64,000 bases of DNA, taken from positions 434,001 to 498,000 of the forward strand of contig CANMVS010000001.1 of NCBI GenBank assembly GCA_947501445.1. Direction: 5' to 3'. Below, one piece after another: positions 52,986 through 62,700 of this stretch (position 1 is its first letter; each line of letters starts with the position of its first letter). The stretch is from an uncultured Rhizobiaceae group bacterium. Its GTDB lineage: Bacteria; Pseudomonadota; Alphaproteobacteria; Rhizobiales; Rhizobiaceae. The notes beneath the pieces are model-generated. The model was given only the letters and a program-made list of their open reading frames with translations. It did not search any database and had not been told where the DNA came from. The position numbers were made by a program, and so were the translations under genes.

Positions 52986-53789
52986 TCAGGTATCCCCTGT
53001 TTCAACCACTTTTCTGTACAAGTGCCATGTCGCGTGGCCGAGCACGGGTATGACAATCGCCAGACCAACCAGCAGCGGAATTGTTCCAATCAGCAAGGCC
53101 GCAGCCACGATCAGGCCCCAGAACATCATCTGCAGCGGGTTTTTTCGCACGACCCGAATGGATGTATCCACTGCAGCATAGGCCCCAACATCCCTATCCA
53201 ACAGCAGTGGAAAGGCAATAACGGTCGTGCATAAGGCAATCAGAGCAAAGAGCAGGCCGACTGCATTGCCAAAAATAATCAGCGCCCATCCCCGTTGAGT
53301 CGTAAACACATCATTGAAGAACCCCCAGAATGATGCTGGTGCCGTCGTGCCATAGATGGTTTGATAAAGTGCCTGCGCCACAAACATCCAAACAATAAAC
53401 AGCACAACAAGCATCACGCCGATTGCCAAAATGGCCGGTACTGCGGGAGATTTGGTAACTTCCAGTGCATGTCGCCAGGACGTGTCAATATGCTGTTCGC
53501 GTCGTCGGCTGATTTCATAAAGTCCAATCGCCGCGATGGGCCCCAGTATCGCAAATCCGGCCATGAGTGGATAGATGAGCTGCAGTGCATTGCCACCCGA
53601 AGTCCAGGTAATCAACACAACGCCGACAACCGGGTATATCAGACACAAAAACACATAATGGGATGGTTTCTCCCAGAAATCCTCGAGGCCCAGGCGAAGC
53701 GCATCGAGAACATCGGAAAATGAAACTTCGCGCACCCGTACCGGGGCGGCAGTTTCTTCTGCACCGTTAAATACGTGGATATTAGCCAT
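52986..53789 (-). CDS. DUF2189-family integral membrane protein
   Basis: 267 residues from ATG 53789, preceded by GGAGGGAA; the longer frame lacks a site. About six hydrophobic segments. Family stretches: DVLDALRLGLEDFWEKPSHY, LIYPLMAGFAILGPIAAIGL, YEISRRREQ and HATWHLYRKVV. Such proteins often sit near respiratory oxidase genes in alphaproteobacteria; the function is not known. It converges on the oxidase operon across the shared terminator. Confidence 0.88.
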   Translation of the reverse strand: MANIHVFNGAEETAAPVRVREVSFSDVLDALRLGLEDFWEKPSHYVFLCLIYPVVGVVLITWTSGGNALQLIYPLMAGFAILGPIAAIGLYEISRRREQHIDTSWRHALEVTKSPAVPAILAIGVMLVVLFIVWMFVAQALYQTIYGTTAPASFWGFFNDVFTTQRGWALIIFGNAVGLLFALIALCTTVIAFPLLLDRDVGAYAAVDTSIRVVRKNPLQMMFWGLIVAAALLIGTIPLLVGLAIVIPVLGHATWHLYRKVVETGDT

Positions 53790-54162
53790 AACCAATTTCC
53801 CTCCTTCGGGTCTGGCATGGTCACGGTTCACGGCGCCGCCGATAAGCATTGCCGGTCACGTGTCCGCGACCTGCACCAAAAACACTATAGCGCGTTATGG
53901 ACAATTTGTCGCATCACAAGCACAACACCAATAATTCAACGCAACGCGGTGTTTCTGCGGCTTTCCTGCCCTAAAAGCGCGCATTAAATATCTCTTAATT
54001 TGCATCGGACATATTACAGGCGATTGCGCGCGACCAAAGGCACCCAAAAAACGCCTTTTACCGGTCGCCGCTTGCATGATGCACAATCACCAGCCCTGGC
54101 GGGGCATGTTCCTGTGACCGTCCGATTGACGGCACTGCTCTTTCGTATTTCAGGGTGATCGG
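53790..54162. other. 373-base divergent intergenic region
   Basis: No gene or repeat supported between the DUF2189 gene and the chemoreceptor gene. Promoters for both are expected; the AT-rich part around 53985-54015 is the likeliest place. Confidence 0.45.
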
Positions 54163-56541
54163 ATGCAGATTTCGCGCAAGCTGCCAATAGCCGCAGTATT
54201 CATGACATTATTTGCTGTTGCAGCAACAAGCATGGGCGGACTTTATGTCGCCGGAAAAGCCAATGTCCTTGAAGTCGAAGACAAATTGGTTGCCCTGGCC
54301 ACGGGAAAGAAAAACGAGATGCGTCAATATTTTGGCAGCATCGATAAAGATATCGCCTTTGTGTCAGACAGCAAAATGACCAAGGACGCTCTTGAGTTCA
54401 TCACTTTTGAGTATGAACTTTATGAAAACAAGGCCAGGGAGCTGCTGCAACAGCGCTATATAACCGATAATCCCAATCCACAGGGGCAACGGCATCTTCT
54501 AATCAATCCGGACATCGATGTGTACGATAATGTACACGCGCATTATCATGGATATTTTGCCCGTCTGGTTGACGAATATGGTTACGACGACGTCTTTCTG
54601 GTCGATGCCTCGGGCAATGTCATCTACTCCGCATCCAAGGGGTTGGATTTTGCGACGAACCTTGTTTCAGGAGAATGGGCGGGGTCAAATCTTGCCAATG
54701 CATATAACGCGGCGCTCAAACTGGCAGCGGGCAGCAAACCGGTTCTCACTGACCTTTTGCCCTACGGCCCTTCCAATGGTGAACCGGCGGCCTTCATTTC
54801 CAGCCCTGTGTTCAAAGGCGATACATTGCTGGGTGTCGTTGCGCTGCGCCTTCCACCCCAAAAAATCTCCCAAATTCTGGCCGGGCGCGAAGGCCTTGGA
54901 GAAACGGGAGAAACACTGTTGCTCAATGCTCAGGGCATGATGCTGTCCAATTCCAATTTCACAACTCAAAATGACACGCTGTCACAACAGATCAATTCAC
55001 CGCTATTGCAAGAAGCCAGTACTGCAGGTTCAGCAGTTGGCACACTTGAAGGTTACCGTGGGATAGCAGCCCGAGCTGCCGTATCACGCTTCGAATTTGG
55101 CACCCATCAATGGTACATCATCGCTCTGATTGACGAGAGTGAAGCCTTTGTCGGGCTGACACGCATGCAAAACGTCATGCTGATACTGGCTCTTGTTGTC
55201 TCACTGCTGTGTCTGGTGGCATCCATCATTTTCTCTCGTACGATCACCCGTCCGATTAATGATCTTGCCGGGAAAATGCGTCATTTGGCACAGGGTAATA
55301 CCGATGTCGAACTCGATGACTCCCGTTCTGATGAAATTGGTGAAATGGCCAGATCAGTCACCATATTTCGTGATGCTGCGCGGGAGAATATACGCCTCGA
55401 GACAGAAGCAGAGGCAAACCGTCATCAATCTGACAGCGAACGCGCTGAGCGTGAAAGTGCCAAACAGCATGATGACCAATGCACCAAACAGGCTGTTGAC
55501 GCCCTGGCCGAGGGCCTCGAGCGACTTGCCAATGGCGATGTTTCCAGGACCATCGATATTCCCTTCAAGCCCGGGTTGGAAAGCCTGCGTGAGAATTACA
55601 ACAACACAGCCATCAGATTGCGTTCAACCCTGACATCTGTACAGGAAAGCACCGCATCCCTGCGCAACAATGCCAATGAAGTGCGGGTCGCGGCGGATGA
55701 TCTGGCCCGACGCACAGAACAACAGGCTGCATCACTAGAAGAAACATCCGCAGCGCTGGAAGAAATCACCGTAACTGTTAATACATCTACAGAGCGCGCC
55801 GAAGAAGCCAGGAGCAAGGTGTCGGCAACAAAGGATGCAGCGGAACAATCAGGCGAAGTTGTCAACAATGCAATGAGTGCTATGCAACGCATTGAAACTG
55901 CGTCTCTGGAAATATCCAATATTATCAACGTCATTGATGAAATCGCCTTTCAGACGAACCTTCTGGCGCTCAACGCCGGTGTTGAAGCCGCGCGAGCGGG
56001 CGATGCAGGCCGCGGGTTTGCTGTAGTCGCACAGGAAGTGCGCGAATTGGCACAGCGTTCCGCAACGGCGGCCAAAGACATAAAATCACTCATCACCAAA
56101 TCCGGTGAGGAGGTGAAATCCGGCGTTGATCTCGTCAATGCAGCAGGATCTGCGCTGTCACGAATCGGCAAGGATGTCATCTTGATAAATGATCATGTCA
56201 AGGCGATCGTTACCGGTGCACGCGAACAGGCGATGGGTATTCAGGGGATCAATTCCGCAATCAGCCAAATGGATCAGACGACCCAGCAAAACGCTGCGAT
56301 GGTGGAGCAAACCAATGCGGTCAGTCACATGCTTGCCAGCGACAGCGACAGCCTTGCGCAGATTGTTGAACAATTCAAACTGGAAAGTGGCGCTGAATAT
56401 CGCGACAACTCAGTTGCACAAAATGCGACAGCCAGGGGTCGTCACGCAAAAGCGAAAGAACAAAAAATGGCATTTGACGGCAATGCGGCTTTGGCAGTTC
56501 AGGATGAATGGAGTGAGTTTTATGTATCGTTTGCGCGTTGA
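54163..56541 (+). CDS. Methyl-accepting chemotaxis protein with large periplasmic sensor
   Basis: 792 residues. TM1 at about 8-30, a periplasmic sensor of about 300 residues of Cache type ([20 protein letters not shown] and [18 protein letters not shown] look like Cache strands), TM2 near 335-358, a HAMP (about 358-410), a second HAMP-like helix pair (about 445-500), then the signalling domain (about 520-745) with the hairpin tip [20 protein letters not shown] followed by [20 protein letters not shown]. It signals to CheA/CheW. No C-terminal NWETF-type pentapeptide; it ends [12 protein letters not shown], and EWSEF could be a degenerate one. No che genes are nearby. Confidence 0.93.
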   Translation: MQISRKLPIAAVFMTLFAVAATSMGGLYVAGKANVLEVEDKLVALATGKKNEMRQYFGSIDKDIAFVSDSKMTKDALEFITFEYELYENKARELLQQRYITDNPNPQGQRHLLINPDIDVYDNVHAHYHGYFARLVDEYGYDDVFLVDASGNVIYSASKGLDFATNLVSGEWAGSNLANAYNAALKLAAGSKPVLTDLLPYGPSNGEPAAFISSPVFKGDTLLGVVALRLPPQKISQILAGREGLGETGETLLLNAQGMMLSNSNFTTQNDTLSQQINSPLLQEASTAGSAVGTLEGYRGIAARAAVSRFEFGTHQWYIIALIDESEAFVGLTRMQNVMLILALVVSLLCLVASIIFSRTITRPINDLAGKMRHLAQGNTDVELDDSRSDEIGEMARSVTIFRDAARENIRLETEAEANRHQSDSERAERESAKQHDDQCTKQAVDALAEGLERLANGDVSRTIDIPFKPGLESLRENYNNTAIRLRSTLTSVQESTASLRNNANEVRVAADDLARRTEQQAASLEETSAALEEITVTVNTSTERAEEARSKVSATKDAAEQSGEVVNNAMSAMQRIETASLEISNIINVIDEIAFQTNLLALNAGVEAARAGDAGRGFAVVAQEVRELAQRSATAAKDIKSLITKSGEEVKSGVDLVNAAGSALSRIGKDVILINDHVKAIVTGAREQAMGIQGINSAISQMDQTTQQNAAMVEQTNAVSHMLASDSDSLAQIVEQFKLESGAEYRDNSVAQNATARGRHAKAKEQKMAFDGNAALAVQDEWSEFYVSFAR

Positions 56542-56798
56542 TGCACCATGTATTCGTATTTCAGGATGTTTTGGTGCATTTGCTTTCATTTGCGTGGCTG
56601 TAATACCGGGTTAACCAGCTTTTCCATTTAGATCTGCCTTTTCGGATAATTAAGGTTCAGGCGCTATAGTTATCGCCGACACGATGCCGTGACCAATGGG
56701 GAGTGAAGGTCAAATGCACTGGCAGCAGGATAACGCGACAGGACAACTGCCAAGGACTTTGTCCAGGCTGGCGTTATCGTCTTTTTCCTTTGCGGAAA

Positions 56799-58862
56799 AT
56801 GTTCATGCTGACACTGCTTAGAAAGATCGGTTTGCTCACAAGTCAGCGCAAAGGCCCGGAAAAGCGGGTTCGAATTGCCTATCGCACCGCCCTCCTCGCG
56901 CTGGTGTTCTTGACCGGAACCTCCTACGTCATCCTCACGATTGCTCTGGATAGAAGTCAATCTGAATCATTGATGTACCAGGACATCAGCAATCAACGCA
57001 CGCTGTCACAGCGTATCGTATTGCTTGGTGAGCATGCACTGCAGACAAATGATGAGGGACAACGACGGGAAATACTGGCCTATATGCAGGGGGCAATGGC
57101 TGAGCTGACCAGCAGCCATGCGGCATTATCGCGTATTATCAGCAATCAGGGGGAAACAGACCCCGCATCCCGAGCGTTGCACACATTGTTTTTCGGCTCA
57201 CCGGTTCAATTGAATTATCGTGTTCGCTCGCTGCTCACAAACGCCAGGCAATTGATCAAACACGCGCCTGACTCGCCTGAAATAGCCGCCATATACCTCG
57301 GTCCCATGGAGGAAATCGTCATTGGCCGGATATTGCCAGCCATGGATCGGGTCATCGACATTTACAGCCGCGAGTCCGTCAATTCCAATGCCGTCATCGA
57401 ATTTGTGCACATGGCGATACTTTTGCTGTCGCTGGGGGTTTTGGGCGCCATCTGGATGTTCCTGTTTCGACCGTTGGCCACGCGCATAGGTGCACGCACA
57501 GAAGAACTGGTTGTGGCCCGTGACAACATGCGTCACGCGGCGCTGCATGACGGGTTGACGGGGCTTGCCAACCGCCAGTACGCCATGGATGCATTGAACG
57601 TTGTGACGAAAGCGAACAGTGACCGAAAAACAGCAATCCTTCTTCTTGATCTGGATAATTTCAAGAGCATAAATGACAGCTATGGGCATATCTGCGGCGA
57701 CAATCTGCTCAAATCAGTTGCTGCGCGGCTGAGACTGGTCGTCGGTACCCGCGGCACGGCCTGTCGCATGGGCGGCGATGAGTTTCTTGTCCTTATCCCG
57801 AACGTCAAAGAACCGGCGGAAGTCTTCGCCGTCGCCGAAGGAATAATCGATACGCTCAACAAACCAGCCCATATTGCTGGTCGCCACACAAAGGTGCAAA
57901 CCAGCATTGGCATTGCCTGTCATCCAGCGGACGGAACGAGCTGCGAGGATATTCTCATCGCAGCTGATCTGGCCCTATATGCTGCCAAGGACGCCGGAAA
58001 AGGTGTTTACTGCATGTTCAGCCGCAATATGGAGAACCAGCTTCATGAGCGAAAACAGCTTGAACAGGAGATTGACACCGCCATTTCACAGGCAGAGTTT
58101 AAGCCAGTCTTCCAACCGCAGGTCTGCATATCTACCGGCAGTATAACCGCCGTTGAGGCATTGGTTCGCTGGCACCATCCCGATCGGGGCGTGCTGTTGC
58201 CTGCCGATTTTCTCGATACTGCCACCGACCTTGGCAAAATGCCACAAATCACGCATCTGCTTGTTGAGCAGGCTTTGTCTGCAGCCTGCCAGTGGAAAAA
58301 GGCCGGTGTTTCATTTGGCCGTCTGGCCATTAATATTTCGGCGCAGGTATTATTGCACCCTGAATTCGTCATGGAACTGACAGAGGCAGCTGATCGGCAC
58401 GCGATGCCATTCGATCAGATCAGTGTCGAAATCGTTGAATCCGTCGCCATTGACGAAAATGACACCCATACCATGGCCATACTGGAGCAATTGAGGGGCC
58501 TCGGTATAAGAGTGGAGATAGATGACTTTGGTACCGGTTTTGCCTCACTGATACACCTCAACAGGGATCTGTTTGATCGCGTCAAGATAGACCGCCAATT
58601 CATCAACGATATCGATAAATGTGAGCGAAGCCGCATCATTGTTGAATCGATTATCCGCCTGTCTAAGGCGCTGGGTCTGGATGTGGTTGCAGAGGGTATG
58701 GAACGGCAGGAGGAAATGGACACACTTCTGGAACTTGGTTGCCGTGAGTTCCAGGGCAATGCCATTACGCCGCCGCTGCCAGCCAATGTATTTGCCGATT
58801 GGTATAGAACGCAAACACCCGTTCGATTGCAATACACCGACAAGACCCTCGCTCCCGGTTGA
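56799..58862 (+). CDS. GGDEF-EAL cyclic-di-GMP protein with NarX/PilJ-like N-terminal sensor
   Basis: 687 residues if started at ATG 56799; ATG 56805 and GTG 56703 are alternatives. TM1 and TM2 flank a periplasmic helical domain with SNQRTLSQRIVLLGEHALQT, the pattern of the PilJ/NarX-type four-helix sensor. The diguanylate cyclase domain has an intact GGDEF (CRMGGDEFLVL, near 325). The phosphodiesterase domain has EAL intact (AVEALVRWHHP, near 452), with DDFGTGFASL and VKIDRQFI loop 6-like residues. Both activities are possible; net direction cannot be told. It follows the chemoreceptor gene by about 260 bases on the same strand. Confidence 0.92.
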   Translation: MFMLTLLRKIGLLTSQRKGPEKRVRIAYRTALLALVFLTGTSYVILTIALDRSQSESLMYQDISNQRTLSQRIVLLGEHALQTNDEGQRREILAYMQGAMAELTSSHAALSRIISNQGETDPASRALHTLFFGSPVQLNYRVRSLLTNARQLIKHAPDSPEIAAIYLGPMEEIVIGRILPAMDRVIDIYSRESVNSNAVIEFVHMAILLLSLGVLGAIWMFLFRPLATRIGARTEELVVARDNMRHAALHDGLTGLANRQYAMDALNVVTKANSDRKTAILLLDLDNFKSINDSYGHICGDNLLKSVAARLRLVVGTRGTACRMGGDEFLVLIPNVKEPAEVFAVAEGIIDTLNKPAHIAGRHTKVQTSIGIACHPADGTSCEDILIAADLALYAAKDAGKGVYCMFSRNMENQLHERKQLEQEIDTAISQAEFKPVFQPQVCISTGSITAVEALVRWHHPDRGVLLPADFLDTATDLGKMPQITHLLVEQALSAACQWKKAGVSFGRLAINISAQVLLHPEFVMELTEAADRHAMPFDQISVEIVESVAIDENDTHTMAILEQLRGLGIRVEIDDFGTGFASLIHLNRDLFDRVKIDRQFINDIDKCERSRIIVESIIRLSKALGLDVVAEGMERQEEMDTLLELGCREFQGNAITPPLPANVFADWYRTQTPVRLQYTDKTLAPG

Positions 58863-58868
58863 TACCCA

Positions 58869-58971
58869 GGGCAATTCAGGTTTTGATGGATCCGGCAAAA
58901 CCTGAACGCATCAACAAAATCAAAGGCCGACACCGTTGTCCCGTTTCTGACAAACGTGAAGCGGTCTAAAA
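58869..58971 (+). repeat. Copy C of the 100-bp two-hairpin repeat
   Basis: Begins 6 bases after the GGDEF-EAL stop. First stem TTCAGGTTTTG with CAAAACCTGAA (11 bp, perfect), second stem from CCGTTTC with GAAGCGG (one mismatch). The second half is almost identical to copy D. Confidence 0.85.
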
Positions 58972-59051
58972 AATTCAATTCGAGAATCATCAAGAGCGCC
59001 AATGGTGATGCAGGTTTGAGCAGGCAATATAACTGAAGACGGGTACGTCCA

Positions 59052-60197
59052 ATGCAACTGACACAACAGCAAGTCGCTGATCTGTCCATAATTCGCCAAT
59101 CGCTTCATGCGGAGCCAGAGATTTCTGGTAACGAGATACACACGGCTCAAAAAATTGCAATCCTGCTTGATGCATGCCAGCCAGATGCAATAATGACCGG
59201 CTTGGGCGGTACCGGTGTTGCTGCGGTGTTTGACTCTGGCAAACCCGGCAAAACAGTCATGGTGCGCTGCGAATTGGATGGATTGCCCATTCACGAAATT
59301 TCCACTCTTTCCTACCGCTCCACGGTGGACGGCAAGGGGCATCAATGCGGACACGATGGCCATATGGCAATCGCACTGGGTGTTGCCCGGTTGCTGCACA
59401 AGCAGCGATCGGCGAGCGGACGGGCAGTGCTGCTCTTTCAACCTGCAGAGGAAACCGGCAAAGGCGCACGGGCCATCATGTCTGATCCACGCTACGGCGA
59501 TATCAGTCCCGACTACGCATTGTCACTGCATAATCTTCCCGGGTTTGATCGACATCAGATTATTCTCAAAGAAGGCGGTGTGAATTGCGCATCACGCGGC
59601 ATACGTATTGCACTCACCGGTAAAACCGCTCATGCCTCCATGCCGGAGACGGGAACATCGCCGGCGCTGGCGCTTGCACAGGTGATCGAACAACTGCACG
59701 GCCTGAGCAATCCAACTTTTACCGACACTGAATTTCGCCTGGTGACACTTGTGCACGCGCATATGGGGGAACGTGCCTTTGGGGTGTCACCCGCCGAGGC
59801 CGAAATCTGGGCAACGCTGAGAACCATAAGTGATGCCGGTATGCAGCAACTCACCGAAGCAGCACAGAGACTTGCTGACCGTATAGCCGCAGAACACGGC
59901 CTGGTGCTCAAGCTCACCTATGATGATGTGTTCAATGCCTGTGACAACCATTCGAACATTGTCGCGCACTATCGGCAGTGTGCCAATGATCTGGGCTTTG
60001 CGACCCGATATCTGGATGAACCATTGCGGTTTTCGGAAGATTTTGGCGAATATGGCAAAAGCAGCCAGGCGGCGATGTTCTATTTGGGTGCCGGACACGA
60101 CCAGCCTGCCCTGCACAATCCTGACTATGATTTTCCCGATGAGCTCATCCAGACAGGCACATCAATGTTCTACGCCATGATCAACCGGTTGATCTAG
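59052..60197 (+). CDS. M20-family amidohydrolase (hippurate hydrolase/aminoacylase-like)
   Basis: 381 residues. Di-metal peptidase M20D pattern: LHAEPEISGNE, MVRCELDGLPIHE, HQCGHDGHMAIALG, LLFQPAEETGKGARAIM, LSLHNLPG, and the late FSEDFGEYGK. The dimerisation domain (about 180-290) is of normal size. It hydrolyses N-acyl amino acids or related amides in the cytoplasm; the specific substrate is unknown. Bracketed by two copies of the 100-bp repeat, the second of which includes its stop codon. Confidence 0.92.
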   Translation: MQLTQQQVADLSIIRQSLHAEPEISGNEIHTAQKIAILLDACQPDAIMTGLGGTGVAAVFDSGKPGKTVMVRCELDGLPIHEISTLSYRSTVDGKGHQCGHDGHMAIALGVARLLHKQRSASGRAVLLFQPAEETGKGARAIMSDPRYGDISPDYALSLHNLPGFDRHQIILKEGGVNCASRGIRIALTGKTAHASMPETGTSPALALAQVIEQLHGLSNPTFTDTEFRLVTLVHAHMGERAFGVSPAEAEIWATLRTISDAGMQQLTEAAQRLADRIAAEHGLVLKLTYDDVFNACDNHSNIVAHYRQCANDLGFATRYLDEPLRFSEDFGEYGKSSQAAMFYLGAGHDQPALHNPDYDFPDELIQTGTSMFYAMINRLI

Positions 60198-60296
60198 TGC
60201 AATTCATGTTTTGATGGAATCGGCAAAACCTGAATGCATCAACAAAATCAAAGGCCGACACCGTTGTCCCGTTTCTGACAAAACGTGAAACGGTCC
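60195..60296 (+). repeat. Copy D of the 100-bp two-hairpin repeat
   Basis: Starts at the TAG stop of the amidohydrolase gene. First stem ATTCATGTTTTG with CAAAACCTGAAT (one mismatch), second CCGTTTC with GAAACGG (perfect). Confidence 0.85.
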
Positions 60297-60333
60297 AGAT
60301 CGCTTTACAGAAATGGAGCGGATCTGCGCGCCC

Positions 60334-61005
60334 CTACCCATCGATGGAACAGGCAAGAATTCTGCTTATTTGTGTCAATGGTCGACCTGACTGGTCCTGC
60401 CACGCATTGAATGCTGCCTGAACCTTGTCCATATCCCTTTTTGAAGTGGGAGATTTGTCAACGACACCCTCACGCAACAGCGCGGCAACCACATCACGTG
60501 ACAATATGAAACTGTCCACCCGCATAAACCGCAGGAAATACATGGCGGTAGCGCCACCCAGCCGTGAACCTTTCTTTTTCATCAGAGCAAGCAATCCAAC
60601 GTAATCCGTAGATGGCCATTGTGCAAAACAACTGGATGCGGTGCCATATTCGCGGGCCAACTCACCAAGAAAAAGCGCATTATCCCTGATGGACATTATT
60701 TTCTTGCCATGCCGGATAATGCGGGCATTGCTCAGCAATTCACCGATATCCTCATCCGTCAGGAAGCTCATTCGGCCTAAATCGAAACCTTCGAAGACGT
60801 CTTCAAAATCTGCCCATTTGTGTTCCACAACTTTCCAGTTGAAGCCTGACTGAAACACACATTTACTCATCTGTGATAACCAGCGATCATCCGGTATCGC
60901 CTGGAGATCAGCCGGGTCTGCTGGCAGGCCCAATGTAGCCTCAAAGGCCTCACCACCACCTTGCCGTTCTGCCGCTATTGCATAGATTGAATCAAGATCA
61001 CGCAC
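60334..61005 (-). CDS. DNA-3-methyladenine glycosylase I-like (Tag family), divergent
   Basis: 223 residues, helix-hairpin-helix glycosylase-like fold. SKCVFQSGFNWKVVEHKWAD aligns with the LEGQQAGLSW region of E. coli Tag, and EDIGELLSNARIIRHGKKI with its DVERLVQDAGIIRHRGKI. The Glu of the base-recognition site in E. coli Tag (E38) is not conserved here, and the N- and C-terminal Cys/His zinc ligands are missing. So it belongs to the broader family but may recognise another lesion or none. It lies alone between copy D and the DUF427 gene. Confidence 0.8.
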   Translation of the reverse strand: MRDLDSIYAIAAERQGGGEAFEATLGLPADPADLQAIPDDRWLSQMSKCVFQSGFNWKVVEHKWADFEDVFEGFDLGRMSFLTDEDIGELLSNARIIRHGKKIMSIRDNALFLGELAREYGTASSCFAQWPSTDYVGLLALMKKKGSRLGGATAMYFLRFMRVDSFILSRDVVAALLREGVVDKSPTSKRDMDKVQAAFNAWQDQSGRPLTQISRILACSIDG

Positions 61006-61067
61006 AGTGTTATCCAGTTTTTGCCGCCCTGTTCAAATGGCGGGCAGTACGATTGATAGCAGACCTG

Positions 61068-61469
61068 TCAGGCCTCCAGTGCCTCAGAAACGGTAATCGA
61101 CACGCGTTTCGGGTCGAATGCAATACATCCGGTAATATCCGACGCAATATCGAGAGGATTTTTATAGGACCAGCCAATTTCTGATGCCACGATAGCTCCG
61201 TCGGCATCAACAATATCAAAATAGCTGGCGGTACCTTTCAACGGACAATAGGTCGATTTTTCCGTTTGCGACAGATTAGTCAGCATTGAATCTGCGGGCA
61301 GGTAATATTGCGGCTGATAGAGCCGTCGCGCGGCCTCCAGCAATCGTATTGCCTGTGTCGATTCAGCGATCAACCTGCCATCAATATGGATGGAGACACG
61401 CTGATTGAGCCTATCCAATTGCATGAAATGCTGATGATTGGATGGATTGTGTATTGCGCCCTGTATCAC
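61068..61469 (-). CDS. DUF427-domain protein
   Basis: 133 residues. The core LYQPQYYLPADSMLTNL, then KSTYCPLKGTASYFDI and SEIGWSYKNPLDIASDITGC, match DUF427, a small beta-rich fold of unknown function. The Cys-Pro-x-Lys-Gly block is the family hallmark. A 28-residue N-terminal extension precedes the domain. No role is assigned. Confidence 0.9.
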   Translation of the reverse strand: MIQGAIHNPSNHQHFMQLDRLNQRVSIHIDGRLIAESTQAIRLLEAARRLYQPQYYLPADSMLTNLSQTEKSTYCPLKGTASYFDIVDADGAIVASEIGWSYKNPLDIASDITGCIAFDPKRVSITVSEALEA

Positions 61470-61576
61470 ATGTTACTCCAAGCTTCCGCGTGTCTGGAGC
61501 ATTCAGCCTATCAGTATCAAACCGGGCCATGCAACCAATACTGCACAGCCGGGTAAGCGGAAATCTGCCTTGCCGG

Positions 61577-61954
61577 TTAAGACGCTTTTGTCAAATCTTC
61601 CGCCAGCATAAGAGCATTTCCATCTGGATCAAAAAATGTAGCTGTTTTGACCATGCCCTCGACAACGTCGGTTTCACCATCAAACGTCACCCCGGCCTGC
61701 TCCAGCTTTTGACGTGAAGTGTCAAGATCGGCGATCCCAAATACGGGCACACAGTTACCAGGCGCAGGTTTGGTATGTTCGCCAAGACCAAGGGTAACAC
61801 CGGCCGTCCTGGTTGCAAGTTCGGACCAGCCAGCTTCATCCGCATGATAAATTGCCTCAAACCCGAGCATGCTTTCGTACCATTTCGCGCTCTCGTGACG
61901 ATCCTTGACCGACAGGGCAATGGTGATGGTTTCTTCCAGCGAGATAAGTGACAT
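61577..61954 (-). CDS. VOC-superfamily (glyoxalase-like) protein
   Basis: 125 residues, one VOC domain: LEETITIALSVKDRHESAKWYESMLGFE, with VPVFGIADLDTSRQKLEQAG in the middle and TATFFDPDGNALMLAE at the end. It differs from the VOC protein at 15914. Divergent from a HxlR-like regulator, 39 bases apart, which probably controls it. Could be a resistance or detoxification protein; not assignable. Confidence 0.88.
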   Translation of the reverse strand: MSLISLEETITIALSVKDRHESAKWYESMLGFEAIYHADEAGWSELATRTAGVTLGLGEHTKPAPGNCVPVFGIADLDTSRQKLEQAGVTFDGETDVVEGMVKTATFFDPDGNALMLAEDLTKAS

Positions 61955-61993
61955 TGTCTTCCCTTCTGAGGATTAATATAGTAACTATACATT

Positions 61994-62542
61994 ATGGACA
62001 TAAAAACATTTGTCAACATCACATCAAGGGCCTGGACGCTTCCAATCCTGTCCAATCTGCATCGTGGTGTGCCCGGCAGGCAGGCGCCGCTGCTCACCGC
62101 AACGGGTGCCAGCAGGACAGCCTTCGCCCAAAGCATGGACCATCTCATCGAATTGGGGTTGTTGGAACGAAATCCGGGCTACGGACACCCGCTCCGGCCG
62201 GAATTCCGGCTCACACCGCCGGGCATAGCCGCCGCTGAAATTGCATATCAGGTTCTAGGTGTCACCGGAAATGAGGATCAGGACCTGCTTCGCCGTTCGT
62301 GGACCGTGCCTGTATTGACGTCACTGCACACGCCGAGCCATTTTGGTGATATCAGGAGAAATCTGCCGGCTATCACGGATCGTGCCTTGTCGCAGTCCCT
62401 GAAGTCCATGGAGAATAGAGATTGGGTGCGCCGCAGCGTAAATGAGACTGCCCGCCCGCCCCGCTCTATCTATTGCGCAATCAACACGGGTGGAATGATC
62501 ACAAAAATCACCGGGCCGAAAATCAGCTTTGCCCAACAATGA
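61994..62542 (+). CDS. HxlR-like regulator with two tandem winged helices
   Basis: 182 residues. First module (about 11-77): SRAWTLPILSNLHRG, ASRTAFAQSMDHLIELGLLE and FRLTPPG. Second module (about 98-165): RRSWTVPVLTSLHTPSHFGD, IRRNLPAITDRALSQSLKSM and ENRDWVRR. Each resembles one HxlR domain; the usual protein has one and acts as a dimer. So this may be a single-chain pseudo-dimer. It is divergent from the VOC gene, whose promoter it probably binds. Confidence 0.8.
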   Translation: MDIKTFVNITSRAWTLPILSNLHRGVPGRQAPLLTATGASRTAFAQSMDHLIELGLLERNPGYGHPLRPEFRLTPPGIAAAEIAYQVLGVTGNEDQDLLRRSWTVPVLTSLHTPSHFGDIRRNLPAITDRALSQSLKSMENRDWVRRSVNETARPPRSIYCAINTGGMITKITGPKISFAQQ

Positions 62543-62700
62543 TCGCGCGTCCCTTTTGCCCTAACAGCAATCATGGTCGCATTCATGTTCCATTATTCTG
62601 ATGTTGGAAATGCTTTCGTTCGGGCGCACGTGATGCGCTGCAACAATTGCACGCTGCCGTTATTGTTGTGTCTGAATTTCAGATGAACTTGTGAAGCGAT

